A program made the position numbers and the translations under genes. DNA of 64,000 nucleotides from Nocardia panacis (GTDB lineage: Bacteria; Actinomycetota; Actinomycetes; Mycobacteriales; Mycobacteriaceae). Shown in pieces: positions 18,819 through 26,492 of the stretch. The notes beneath the pieces are model-generated. The model saw only the letters and a list, made by a program, of their open reading frames with translations, made no database searches and had not been told where the DNA came from. Location of the stretch: contig NZ_QZFU01000016.1 in NCBI RefSeq assembly GCF_003598715.1, positions 992,001 to 1,056,000 on the forward strand. Reading direction: 5' to 3'. Each line of letters opens with the position of its first letter. Within the stretch, counting starts at the first letter, position 1.

Positions 18819-18838
18819 GAGGCCGGAAAACCGCATTC

Positions 18839-18889
18839 CACAGGGAAATACCGCGCACTCGCTCGGCGGATGCGCGGTATTTCCCTGTG
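18839..18889. terminator. Bidirectional terminator between msrA and the convergent gene
   Basis: A perfect 19-bp stem, CACAGGGAAATACCGCGCA at 18839-18857 and its complement at 18871-18889, closes a 13-nt loop. It sits between two convergent genes. Confidence 0.85.
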
Positions 18890-18904
18890 CGGCCTCGTTG
18901 CCGC

Positions 18905-19516
18905 TCAGAGCGAGGGCGGGATACCTGGTTGCAGCATCCGCGGATCGCCCTTGTCGTGCGCGCGCCACCAGCGCACGCCGTCGGCGATGAAATTCGGCAG
19001 CGGGATCTGGCGGCCGTCGATGTGCTCGATGGTCATATTGTCGAACCAGACGCGCACATCGAGTTCGCGCGGATCGATGCCCTCCTCCTGGGAGAACTCC
19101 AGTACGTGCGCGGAGACGCGCTGATCGATGAGCGTGTCGAAGCTGAGCAGTTCGCTCCACAGATCCCAACCGCTGTCGTCCAGGTCGATGAATTCCCAGC
19201 CGTGCAACCTGCCGCCGCCGAAGCTGTGGATGGCATCGGCCAAGCCGTCGAGCGTCAGTGCCAACACTCGGGGGTCGACGTCGTCCCACTTCTGGATGCG
19301 CAGTGAGGCCGCGACCCGGCTGACGCCGGTGAAGGTCAGCCGGACCTGTGTGGTCTCGGGGAGCGACCGATCCGGGCCGAGCCGCAGCACCTCCAGGTCG
19401 AGCAGTAGTCGGCGGCCGGGTTCATCCACCTCCAGACCGAGGCAGATCGCCTCGGCCAGTGCGGTGTTGAGGCCGGTGGTGTCCATTCCGTTGAGTAGCC
19501 CCCTGCTCACGTTCAT
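18905..19516 (-). CDS. Conserved hypothetical protein
   Basis: The 203-residue acidic cytoplasmic protein contains LGLEVDEPGRRLLLDLEVL, GGGRLHGWEFIDLDDSGWDL and WFDNMTIEHIDGRQIPLPNF. The pattern suggests an all-beta fold. No family is recognised. The ATG at 19516 is the first in the frame. The upstream region carries a 9-bp inverted repeat that may control it. Confidence 0.7.
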   Translation of the reverse strand: MNVSRGLLNGMDTTGLNTALAEAICLGLEVDEPGRRLLLDLEVLRLGPDRSLPETTQVRLTFTGVSRVAASLRIQKWDDVDPRVLALTLDGLADAIHSFGGGRLHGWEFIDLDDSGWDLWSELLSFDTLIDQRVSAHVLEFSQEEGIDPRELDVRVWFDNMTIEHIDGRQIPLPNFIADGVRWWRAHDKGDPRMLQPGIPPSL

Positions 19517-19868
19517 AGCGTCAGGCTACCGAGAACACCCCCCGGAACCCGGTATTTCATTTTTTCGCTAGTGTTCTCGTTTTTTTGTGGAACCGATCGC
19601 GGGATCCCTACGTCCAAGTAGTTATCGAGTCCGCCTCAGGCGAGATTCGAGGTCAGGGGCGAAGGACCGCTCCGGGATGGCTAGGAGGGGAGTCTCGGAT
19701 CGGTCGTTCGCCCCTCGGCTATTCGTCGACGATCCGGTGCCCGCGCCTGTGGATCAGGCTGTGGATATGTGGATAACTTCGACCGAGATATCCACAGCGG
19801 GCGCCGCCGATATCCACAACGGAAGCCGCCCGATGCCGGTCCGGCCGCAACCATGGCAGGATCGAACC
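19517..19868. promoter_or_regulatory. 352-bp divergent regulatory region with inverted repeat and DnaA-box-like cluster
   Basis: CGAGAACAC at 19530-19538 and GTGTTCTCG at 19571-19579 form an inverted repeat, followed on the plus strand by a T run. Further on there are five 9-mers related to the DnaA box TTATCCACA. Three read TGTGGAT on the plus strand (19748-19756, 19760-19768 and 19768-19776, the last being an exact TGTGGATAA). Two read ATATCCACA (19788-19796 and 19810-19818). No ORF is supported here. Confidence 0.65.
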
Positions 19869-20228
19869 GTGACGAGCTCCGAAGTTCCCTCGGTGCCGAT
19901 CGAAGACGTCCCCGTCGAATTCGATCGCCCCGATCCCGCCGTGCGGGCCACCCTGCTCGACGTGCGCGAGGACGACGAGTGGCGGCTCGGTCACGCGCCG
20001 GGCGCGATCCATATCCCGATGGTCGATATCCCGTCCCGCACCGAGGAATTGGACTACGACACCGAGCTCTACGTCATCTGCCGTCAGGGCGGGCGCTCCC
20101 TGCAGGTGGCCGAATACCTCGCCCATATCGGTTACGACGTCATCCAGGTGCGCGGCGGCATGGTGGCCTGGCAGCACGCGGGCCGTCCACTGGTCGGCGA
20201 CGGCGAGCAGCCGCCCAAGATCTACTGA
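19869..20228 (+). CDS. Rhodanese-like domain protein
   Basis: The 119-residue protein is a single rhodanese domain with LLDVREDDEWRLGHAPGAIH, an active-site loop CRQGGRS starting at Cys71, and GYDVIQVRGGMVAW. Such proteins carry or transfer persulfide sulfur. The six-residue active loop fits a sulfur-acceptor rhodanese. The GTG at 19869 is selected because the domain follows directly. The DUF4328 gene starts 12 bp downstream, so the two are probably an operon with the phosphodiesterase gene. Confidence 0.88.
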   Translation: MTSSEVPSVPIEDVPVEFDRPDPAVRATLLDVREDDEWRLGHAPGAIHIPMVDIPSRTEELDYDTELYVICRQGGRSLQVAEYLAHIGYDVIQVRGGMVAWQHAGRPLVGDGEQPPKIY

Positions 20229-20240
20229 CGAGGAGGCGCG

Positions 20241-21332
20241 GTGAGTACGGTCGTGCAGCCGTGTGCGCGCTGCGGTGCGCGGTGGGCCGTGCAGGGCGCC
20301 CCGCAGCACTGGTGTCCCCGCTGCCGGGGTGTGCTGCTCTCGCCCGCGCCCATCGATGCGCCGCCGGAGCGGCGCAACTATCGCTGGGTCGCCCGCAGAC
20401 CCGACCAGCGGGCGCGCCGTCCCGGATCGGGCGGCGCGCGGGCCACCGGCACCCCGAGCTACGCCGAGATGCCGCGCTGGGGGTTGCGCGATACGCCACC
20501 CGCTGCGGCCGCGGCTCGGCGCTTGCCGCTGGCCCGGTTCGAGGTGCGGTCGAGCGGGTTGCTGGTGGCGGCGGCCGTCGCCTTCGGAGTCGCCGCGCTC
20601 GCCGAGCTGCTGCGGTATTCGATCCTGCTGCACAACCGAACCCGGCTGATCGATCCGCTCGTGCTCGCCCTCTCGGACTATTTCGTGATCGCGGCGGCGG
20701 CCGTCGCGCTGGTCGGCGGGTTGTTCGCCGCGCTGGGTGCGCTCGGTTGGCTGATCGCGATGCGGGAGCGGGCCTTCGGTGCGCGCGGCGGCCGCGATCC
20801 CCGGCCGGTCTGGGCACTGGCCTTGGGATGTCTTGTGCCCGTGGTCAATCTGGTGTGGCCCGGCGTCTTCCTCATCGAGACGCTCGGTCCGCGCCCGGAG
20901 CCGCACGCGCTGCGCGCGGTGCGGATCTGGTGGGCCGGGTGGGTGGGCGGCGCGCTGCTCGCCGCGGTCGCGGCGCTGTGGCATCTCGCGGATTCCCTGC
21001 AGGCCAAGGCCGATGGCGTCCTGGCGGCCATGTACACCGACCTGGCCGCGGCGGGTATGGCGGTGCTGACGCTGTGGGTCATGCGGCTCATGGAGGGTCG
21101 CGACCTGCGCGGTCGGGAGCGGATCGCGCACCGCTGGGTCGTCGCCGTCGATCCCGCGCAGCCGGTGATCGCGCCGGTGCGTCCGGCATCGGCGAACGCG
21201 CTGCCGCAGGGGGCGGAAGGCGCCGTGCGGGCACGGGATGAAGCCGGCACGGCAGGCACCGGGGCGCAGCAGGACACGGCACAGCGCGCGGTCGTGGATA
21301 TCCGGGAATACGAGGAGGTTGTGGCCAAGTGA
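20241..21332 (+). CDS. DUF4328 membrane protein with N-terminal zinc ribbon
   Basis: The 363-residue protein starts with a zinc-ribbon (Cys8, Cys11, Cys25, Cys28: CARCG and CPRCRG). A basic linker follows, then at least four membrane segments (about 112-133, 148-175, 193-215, 232-285) with the DUF4328 signature VPVVNLVWPGVFLIE. The function is unknown. GAGGAGG precedes the GTG. It sits directly before the phosphodiesterase gene with a 4-bp GTGA overlap, the same pairing as Rv3843c and glpQ1 in M. tuberculosis. Confidence 0.85.
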   Translation: MSTVVQPCARCGARWAVQGAPQHWCPRCRGVLLSPAPIDAPPERRNYRWVARRPDQRARRPGSGGARATGTPSYAEMPRWGLRDTPPAAAAARRLPLARFEVRSSGLLVAAAVAFGVAALAELLRYSILLHNRTRLIDPLVLALSDYFVIAAAAVALVGGLFAALGALGWLIAMRERAFGARGGRDPRPVWALALGCLVPVVNLVWPGVFLIETLGPRPEPHALRAVRIWWAGWVGGALLAAVAALWHLADSLQAKADGVLAAMYTDLAAAGMAVLTLWVMRLMEGRDLRGRERIAHRWVVAVDPAQPVIAPVRPASANALPQGAEGAVRARDEAGTAGTGAQQDTAQRAVVDIREYEEVVAK

Positions 21333-22096
21333 GCCAGGACAGTCGGGCACCGTTCGTCGTCGCGCACCGAGGCGCCTCGGCGGCGCGGCCGGAGCACACG
21401 CTCGCCGCCTACGAGTTGGCGCTGGAGGAGGGTGCCGACGGCGTCGAATGCGATATCCGCCTGACCCGCGACGGTCACCTCGTCTGCGTGCACGACCGCA
21501 CCGTGGACCGCACCTCGTCGGGCACCGGCCTGGTCAGCGAGATGACGCTGGACGAACTGCGCGAACTCGATTTCGGCGTCGACGGCGCACCCGCCGCGGT
21601 GCTCACCCTCAGCGAGCTGATCACCCTGGTGCTGGATTGGCGCAGCAGGCCGACCAAGCTGTTCATCGAGACCAAACATCCGGTGCGCTACGGCGCACTG
21701 GTGGAGAACAAACTGCTCGCCGAATTGCAGCGATTCGGCATCGCCACCCCGGCCTCGGCCGATCATTCGCGCGCGGTGGTCATGTCCTTCGCGGCCACCG
21801 CGGTCTGGCGCATTCGCCGCGCCGCGCCGCTGCTGCCGACGGTGCTGCTCGGCGAGTCCTCCCGCTACCTCGGTGGCAGCGCCGCCACCACGGTGGGCGC
21901 GACAGCGGTCGGCCCCTCGGTGAAGACGCTGCGCGAACATCCCGACCTGGTCGATAAGGCGGCCGCGGCGGGCCGGGCCACCTACTGCTGGACAGTCGAC
22001 GACCCCGATGATGTGCGCCTGTGCGCCGACCTCGGGGTCGGCTGGGTGGCCACCAACCATCCCGGTCGCACCAAGGCCCTGCTGACAGCCGTCTGA
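21329..22096 (+). CDS. Glycerophosphodiester phosphodiesterase (GlpQ1-like)
   Basis: The 255-residue GDPD enzyme hydrolyses glycerophosphodiesters to glycerol-3-phosphate and an alcohol. The catalytic face is visible in VAHRGAS, RPEHTLAAYELAL, GVECDIRLTRDGHLVCVHD and LFIETKHP. The C-terminal WTVDDPDDVRLCADLGVGWVATNHPG is typical. No signal peptide is seen, so it should act in the cytoplasm. Its GTG overlaps the DUF4328 stop by 4 bp. Confidence 0.93.
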   Translation: MSQDSRAPFVVAHRGASAARPEHTLAAYELALEEGADGVECDIRLTRDGHLVCVHDRTVDRTSSGTGLVSEMTLDELRELDFGVDGAPAAVLTLSELITLVLDWRSRPTKLFIETKHPVRYGALVENKLLAELQRFGIATPASADHSRAVVMSFAATAVWRIRRAAPLLPTVLLGESSRYLGGSAATTVGATAVGPSVKTLREHPDLVDKAAAAGRATYCWTVDDPDDVRLCADLGVGWVATNHPGRTKALLTAV

Positions 22097-22150
22097 TCCG
22101 AGGCCGTGCCTGCGGGGTGGGCGTCGCCACACCCTGTAGGTTTTTCCTCC

Positions 22151-23071
22151 GTGGGTAAAAGCAAGCGGAATAGTCCGAAGCCCGGTGGCAACCGGGCCCA
22201 GCGCCTGGCCGAACGGCGGGCGGCGCTGGAGCAGGCGGCACAGGCCGTCACGCGCCCGTTCGAGGGTCTCGCCGCCGAATGCGACCTGGTGGCCCTGCAG
22301 GAGTTCGTGCCGTCGGCCACCGCGACCCTGAAACTGGTCGCGGGTGCGGGCGCGGAACGTCCGGTGGTGCTGGGCACCGTACTGCCCGGCGCGGTGGCCG
22401 CGCTGGTGCGGGCGGGTGACGAGCCGACCGGCTATGTCGGCGCGCAGGTCCAGTACCGCGGCGCGGATCCCTCGGCCGACCTGGCCGCGTCCATCCTGTG
22501 GACCCAGTCCGCCGAGCCGGGCGATTCGCTCAGCGATCCGGCGGCGGTGGCGGGAGGTCCGCGCCTGACCGAGGTCATCGATCCCGGCGCGGACCTCGAC
22601 ATCACCGTGCACCAGGATTTCGACTGGTGGGTGCCCGCCGGGGTGGAACCCGATCCGCAGGTGGCCGCCACCATCGAGCAGGCCAGGCAGGCGATCATGC
22701 CGTCGGCGCGGTTGGCCGTCGGGCCGGACGCGATCGGCGCGCCCTGGTGGGTCGATGCCGGTGAGAAGGCGCATCTGCGCTGGGTGCGCCCGGAATCGGA
22801 GGACGCGCTGATGCTGGCCCTGGCCCGCGTGCACGCCGCAGGCGGATTGGGACTCGGCGAGGGTTCGCGCTTCGCGGGCTCCTTCCGTACGCACGGTGTG
22901 CTGGTGCCCGTCTTCGACCTGGATCGGGAGCGCCACGCCGACGAATGGATCAAACCCGCCATGGAATTCGGGGTGCGGCTGGCCGAGGCGCTGGCCTCGG
23001 ATGCGCCGCTGTCCTCGGACGAGCGCCGCTCGCGCGACGGGTTGCGTTCGCGTCAGGTCACTCTGCGCTGA
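22151..23071 (+). CDS. DUF5926 family protein
   Basis: The 306-residue protein has a basic start (VGKSKRNSPKPGGNRAQRL), then RPFEGLAAECDLVALQEFVPSA, VLGTVLPGAVAALVR, WVDAGEKAHLRWVRPESEDAL, LGEGSRFAGSFRTHGVLVPVFDL and the terminal GLRSRQVTLR. These match DUF5926 proteins of Streptomyces and relatives as I recall them; no function is established. The usual N-terminal SEC-C zinc motif is absent here. The GTG at 22151 is chosen because the basic start is conserved. Confidence 0.85.
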   Translation: MGKSKRNSPKPGGNRAQRLAERRAALEQAAQAVTRPFEGLAAECDLVALQEFVPSATATLKLVAGAGAERPVVLGTVLPGAVAALVRAGDEPTGYVGAQVQYRGADPSADLAASILWTQSAEPGDSLSDPAAVAGGPRLTEVIDPGADLDITVHQDFDWWVPAGVEPDPQVAATIEQARQAIMPSARLAVGPDAIGAPWWVDAGEKAHLRWVRPESEDALMLALARVHAAGGLGLGEGSRFAGSFRTHGVLVPVFDLDRERHADEWIKPAMEFGVRLAEALASDAPLSSDERRSRDGLRSRQVTLR

Positions 23072-23116
23072 GTTCGCTATTTGCTGAGTAAATGCCCGAT
23101 ACTTCGCATACGCGAA

Positions 23117-23155
23117 AACTGCGGTAGGTCCGGCTATTTCGGACCTACCGCAGTT
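23117..23155. terminator. Bidirectional terminator between DUF5926 and ferritin genes
   Basis: A perfect 16-bp stem (AACTGCGGTAGGTCCG at 23117-23132, complement at 23140-23155) closes a 7-nt loop between convergent genes. Confidence 0.9.
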
Positions 23156-23171
23156 CTGCTTCGAGACCGGG

Positions 23172-23726
23172 CTAGGAGGGCAGTACGCCGCCCGCGGCGG
23201 CAGGTGCGCCCGAAGTATCGGCCGGGCCGCCCATTTCGCGGGCGATGAAATCCTCCAGATCGAACAGATTCGCGCCGGCGCGATCGGCGATATTGAGCAG
23301 GGTGGACATATTGGCGACCTCCTCGACCTGCTCCTTCAGGAACCACTGCATGAACTGCTCGCCGAGGTAATCGCCCTCCTCGCGGGCGGTGCTCGCCAGT
23401 TGGACGATCTGATCGGTGACCGCCTTCTCCTGTGCGAGGGCCATGGAAATGGCTTCGCGGGCATTCTCGAATTTCGACTCGGGCAGATCGATGCCGGTGA
23501 ATTCGACGTTCATATCCCGATCGACGAAATACTGCACGATCATCATCGCGTGATTGCGCTCCTCGACCGCCTGGTTGTAGAAGCGCCGAGCCAGTTGCGG
23601 CAGATCAGCATTGTCGAACCACACCGCCATGGCAATGTACTGATGTTCGGCATTGAATTCGTGCCTGATCTGGTCGTGCAGCAGGCTGTGGAATTTGCTG
23701 TGCGGGGCTTCCGGGTGGCTGGACAT
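23172..23726 (-). CDS. bfrB: Ferritin (BfrB-like)
   Basis: The 184-residue ferritin oxidises Fe2+ and stores it as a mineral. Ferroxidase residues are visible as Glu23, Glu56 and His59 (AVEERNHAM), Glu100 and Glu132. There is no haem-binding Met of the bacterioferritin type, so it is a ferritin. The ATG at 23726 is preferred over 23762 because the ferritin fold follows. The upstream 53-71 bp hold an IdeR-like box, consistent with iron-dependent activation known for mycobacterial bfrB. Confidence 0.93.
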   Translation of the reverse strand: MSSHPEAPHSKFHSLLHDQIRHEFNAEHQYIAMAVWFDNADLPQLARRFYNQAVEERNHAMMIVQYFVDRDMNVEFTGIDLPESKFENAREAISMALAQEKAVTDQIVQLASTAREEGDYLGEQFMQWFLKEQVEEVANMSTLLNIADRAGANLFDLEDFIAREMGGPADTSGAPAAAGGVLPS

Positions 23727-23778
23727 ACTGCGACAATATCGCTGGTCAGGCCCGCATGTCATCCAAGTGCAACCTTAT

Positions 23779-23797
23779 TGAGGCTAGTGTTGCCTAA
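23779..23797 (-). promoter_or_regulatory. IdeR/DtxR-type iron box upstream of ferritin
   Basis: The 19-mer TTAGGCAACACTAGCCTCA matches the IdeR consensus TTAGGTTAGGCTAACCTAA at 13 of 19 positions by my count. It lies 53 bp before the ferritin start. IdeR is known to activate bfrB when iron is plentiful. Confidence 0.55.
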
Positions 23798-23812
23798 TAA
23801 TTCCGGTCGGAA

Positions 23813-25111
23813 TCACCGAGTCAGCAGGTCCTCGGGGATGGGGCGATCATTCGCGAGGTCGTCGAAGAAGTTCGCGGCCTTTTGTTTGTCCCAGAGCAAT
23901 ACATTGCCGGAATCGGTGTCGGCGAAGCCGCCGATCGGCACCGTGGTGGTGACCAGGTCGCCGCGCAGCGCCCGGGCCAGACTCGCCAGATCCCAGATGT
24001 GGTCGCCATTGTCGACCCTCATCGTTTTGGCGGTATCGCTGACCAGCGGCCACAGCGTGAACGGATTGGCCAGCACACCCGCGCCGGTCGCCTTCTTCAG
24101 CAGCGCGGCCATGAACATGCGCTGATGCTGGATGCGGTCGATATCGGCGCGCGGGGTGGCGCGGCTGCGCACGAAACCCAACGCCTGCGGACCGTTGAGT
24201 CGCTGACAGCCCGCGGGCAGGTTGATCCCGGCCAGCGGATCGTTGATCGGTTGTTCCAGACACAGGTCGATTCCGCCGAGGGTGTCGACCATGGTCGCGA
24301 AACCGCCGAAACCAATGCCCGCGTAGTGGTCGATGTGCACGCCGGTGGCCTGTTCGACGGTCTGCGCCAGCAGCGCGGGACCCCCGAAGGCGAAGGCGGC
24401 ATTGAGTTTGTCCTTGCCGTGACCGGGGATGCTCACATACGAGTCGCGGGGCAGGCTGATCAGCGTGGCCGGGCCGGACCTCGGCAGATGCACCAGCATG
24501 ATGGTGTCGCTGCGTTCCGGACCGACATCGCCGCCGGTGGACAGTTCGCGCTCCTGTTCGGGGGTCAGGCCCTCGCGGCCGTCCGATCCGGTGAGCAGCC
24601 AGTTGGTGCCGGGGGTGTCGCCGAGGCGGCCCGGATAGTTGGTCAGGGCCGGAATGCGATTCAGCGAGGTATCCAGTTTGACGATCATGCCGATGACGGC
24701 GATCACCAGAACCAGCACCAAGGCGAGCGACCAGCGGAATAGGTGGAGTTTGCGGCGGCGCCGCGGCGGTTCGGACCTGCGCTTTCCAGGCAGTGGTTGC
24801 GGGGTGCGGCGCGGCGGCGCGCTGTGCTGCCTCGGCTGCCGAGTGGCTGCTCGGTCGCGATTCGGGTTGTGCGGGGCGGCTGGATTGTGCCGGGGACCGG
24901 GCGAATTCGGCGGTGCCCCCCTATTCTTCTGGGCATTGTCCTGCGACTGCGACCAGGCCAGCGGTGGTCGATAGGTTTGACCGTCGCGCCGCATCACCTG
25001 GGTTGGTTCGATCCGCCGCTCCGGCGGGCGCTGATTTTCCCGCTGTTCGCCGGGGCGGCCTCGGGGTGGCGGCACCCGGCGCGTCCGCGCATTCGGGTCG
25101 TCGCCGTTCAT
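23813..25111 (-). CDS. LytR-CpsA-Psr (LCP) family protein
   Basis: The 432-residue protein has a long Arg/Pro/Gln-rich cytoplasmic N-terminus (1-120), one membrane helix (about 122-147, WSLALVLVLVIAVIGMIVKL) and an extracytoplasmic LCP domain. Motifs are LLTGSDGREG, LPRDSYVSIPGHGKDKLNAAF, GGIDLCLEQPINDP, RSRATPRADIDRIQHQR. LCP enzymes attach arabinogalactan or other polymers to peptidoglycan, and in this lineage that is the ligation of galactan made by GlfT2. It is same-strand with the ferritin gene, 86 bp apart, as in the Rv3840/bfrB neighbourhood. Confidence 0.93.
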   Translation of the reverse strand: MNGDDPNARTRRVPPPRGRPGEQRENQRPPERRIEPTQVMRRDGQTYRPPLAWSQSQDNAQKNRGAPPNSPGPRHNPAAPHNPNRDRAATRQPRQHSAPPRRTPQPLPGKRRSEPPRRRRKLHLFRWSLALVLVLVIAVIGMIVKLDTSLNRIPALTNYPGRLGDTPGTNWLLTGSDGREGLTPEQERELSTGGDVGPERSDTIMLVHLPRSGPATLISLPRDSYVSIPGHGKDKLNAAFAFGGPALLAQTVEQATGVHIDHYAGIGFGGFATMVDTLGGIDLCLEQPINDPLAGINLPAGCQRLNGPQALGFVRSRATPRADIDRIQHQRMFMAALLKKATGAGVLANPFTLWPLVSDTAKTMRVDNGDHIWDLASLARALRGDLVTTTVPIGGFADTDSGNVLLWDKQKAANFFDDLANDRPIPEDLLTR

Positions 25112-25176
25112 CCTGAAAACTCTACTTGTCCGGGCCGGATACCTTCACGAAACCGGCTCTGCGCAGCCGCTTTGCG

Positions 25177-25944
25177 CTATGGCAACCACGAGACGTGGCC
25201 GCGCAGAACGGTATAGCCGATGTAGGCGACCGCATCGATGGTGGTGTGCGCCACAATCAGCGGCCACAGTCGATTCGTCCGCTGCCAGTAGCGTCCGAAG
25301 ACCAGGCCCATCACCACATTCCCGATACCACCGCCCAGCCCCTGATACAGGTGGTAGCTGCCGCGCAGAAGGGCCGAAGCCGGCAATGATGAATTCTCCG
25401 ACCAGCCGAGCCTGCGCAGTCTGGTGATGAGGTAGCCCACCACCACGATCTCTTCGGCGACCGCATTCGCCGCCGACGCGATGATCAGGGCGGGCAGTCG
25501 CCACCAATGGTCGCCCAGCGAACTGGGCACGATTGTGACGCTGACATGCAACGCGTGCGCGACCAGATACAGCGCCAGCCCCGGCAGACCAATGACCGCC
25601 GCCAAAACCGAGCCATGCCAACCATCCCGAAACCGAATCCGCGCCAGCCCGATCATCCGCGGTCCGATTCCACTGCGCCACAACAGATAAAGACCGAGCG
25701 CCGCCCAAGCCACCAGCCGCAGCGCGCTCGTCAGTTGGAACAGCAGATCGATCAGCGACTGCGCCGCCCGCGAGGGATTGAGCGCCACCGTCTGCCCACC
25801 GACACCGCCCGGTCGCAGCGCACTGTCGAGCAGCGACAGCGCCGCATTCACCCCACTGAGCCCGAAAGTGACCAGCAGAATAATGGCGATCTCGACTCGC
25901 AACGAGACCCGCTCGCGCGCCGACAGATCAGGGGCTTGGTGCAT
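25177..25944 (-). CDS. CPBP-family intramembrane glutamic protease
   Basis: The 255-residue membrane protein has about seven helices and the CPBP catalytic set: Glu164-Glu165 (AVAEEIVVVGYL), Arg194 and His198 (LRGSYHLYQGLGG) and His233 (IVAHTTID). This family cleaves CAAX-type or other membrane proteins; the substrate here is unknown. It is same-strand with the LCP gene, 65 bp upstream of it. Confidence 0.85.
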   Translation of the reverse strand: MHQAPDLSARERVSLRVEIAIILLVTFGLSGVNAALSLLDSALRPGGVGGQTVALNPSRAAQSLIDLLFQLTSALRLVAWAALGLYLLWRSGIGPRMIGLARIRFRDGWHGSVLAAVIGLPGLALYLVAHALHVSVTIVPSSLGDHWWRLPALIIASAANAVAEEIVVVGYLITRLRRLGWSENSSLPASALLRGSYHLYQGLGGGIGNVVMGLVFGRYWQRTNRLWPLIVAHTTIDAVAYIGYTVLRGHVSWLP

Positions 25945-26011
25945 GACTCGAATCTATGCGGTGCCGCTACCCGCACCCACCCAACGGCCGCCCGCCACCC
26001 GGCCCAATCCT

Positions 26012-26195
26012 CCAGTGCCCAACCTGGCGCCCGGCCACTTACCGCATCTCAATCCAGACCTTGGCCACATTCCCGTATCCCCAACCCGGCACCCGGCCAC
26101 ATACTCGCATCCCCAACCCCGCGCCCGGCCACATACTCGCATCCCTAACCCGGCGCCCAGCCACATTCAAGCACCCCTCAACCTCTCGGGAGCGA
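26012..26195. repeat. 32-bp tandem repeat, about five units
   Basis: Units beginning CGYATCCC start at 26074, 26106 and 26138 with an exact 32-bp period. A diverged unit begins at 26043, a further partial one at about 26012, and a last degenerate unit at 26170. The best units share CCCAACCCGGCGCCCGGCC and CACATACT. There are no spacers between units, so it is a minisatellite and not a CRISPR array. Confidence 0.85.
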
Positions 26196-26209
26196 GTCTT
26201 ACGAGCGAC

Positions 26210-26301
26210 GTTCGCGGCCGTCTCGTGTTCGAGCGGCCGAAGCGCATGCGCCGCAGGCGCGAGTCTCGGCCGCTCGAACGCGAGACCAAAAGGCCGCGAA
26301 C
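26210..26301. repeat. Long imperfect inverted repeat
   Basis: The left arm (26210-26240) runs from GTTCGCGGCC to GTTCGAGCGGCCGA. The right arm (26266-26301) is its complement with a 5-nt insertion (CAAAA). The roughly 25-bp centre contains GCGCATGCGC. The transcript would fold into a stem of about 30 bp. Confidence 0.8.
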
Positions 26302-26492
26302 AGCCGCGCGAAGCGCGGCCAATCAAACACAGCCGGCGCCTCCTGAACCAGCGCGCCACAGGTTTTGACGCGAATCCCCATAGCGATCGGCACCATCACC
26401 GCGCCCCGTCGGGCAACGGTTGGTGCGCACGTGGTCGGGTGAGTTCTAGCGCGGTACCCGGTTAGTGGACGGAATGCCGGGGATACGGCCAA

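Larger units (their letters stand above)
25945..26492. other. 548-bp gene-free region holding two repeat structures
   Basis: No supported gene lies here. The stretch 26012-26195 carries a 32-bp tandem repeat, and 26210-26301 carries a long inverted repeat; both are listed separately. The rest of the region shows no clear signal. Confidence 0.7.

Noticed and set aside
17231..19306. 691-residue plus-strand frame across sodA and msrA
   Set aside because: It runs antisense to sodA and in the wrong frame of msrA; both real genes are certain.
19748..19818. Chromosome origin oriC
   Set aside because: No dnaA, dnaN or rpmH gene is near and the cluster is only about 70 bp; an origin needs far more boxes.
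26012..26195. CRISPR array
   Set aside because: The 32-bp units touch each other with no unique spacers and there are no cas genes.
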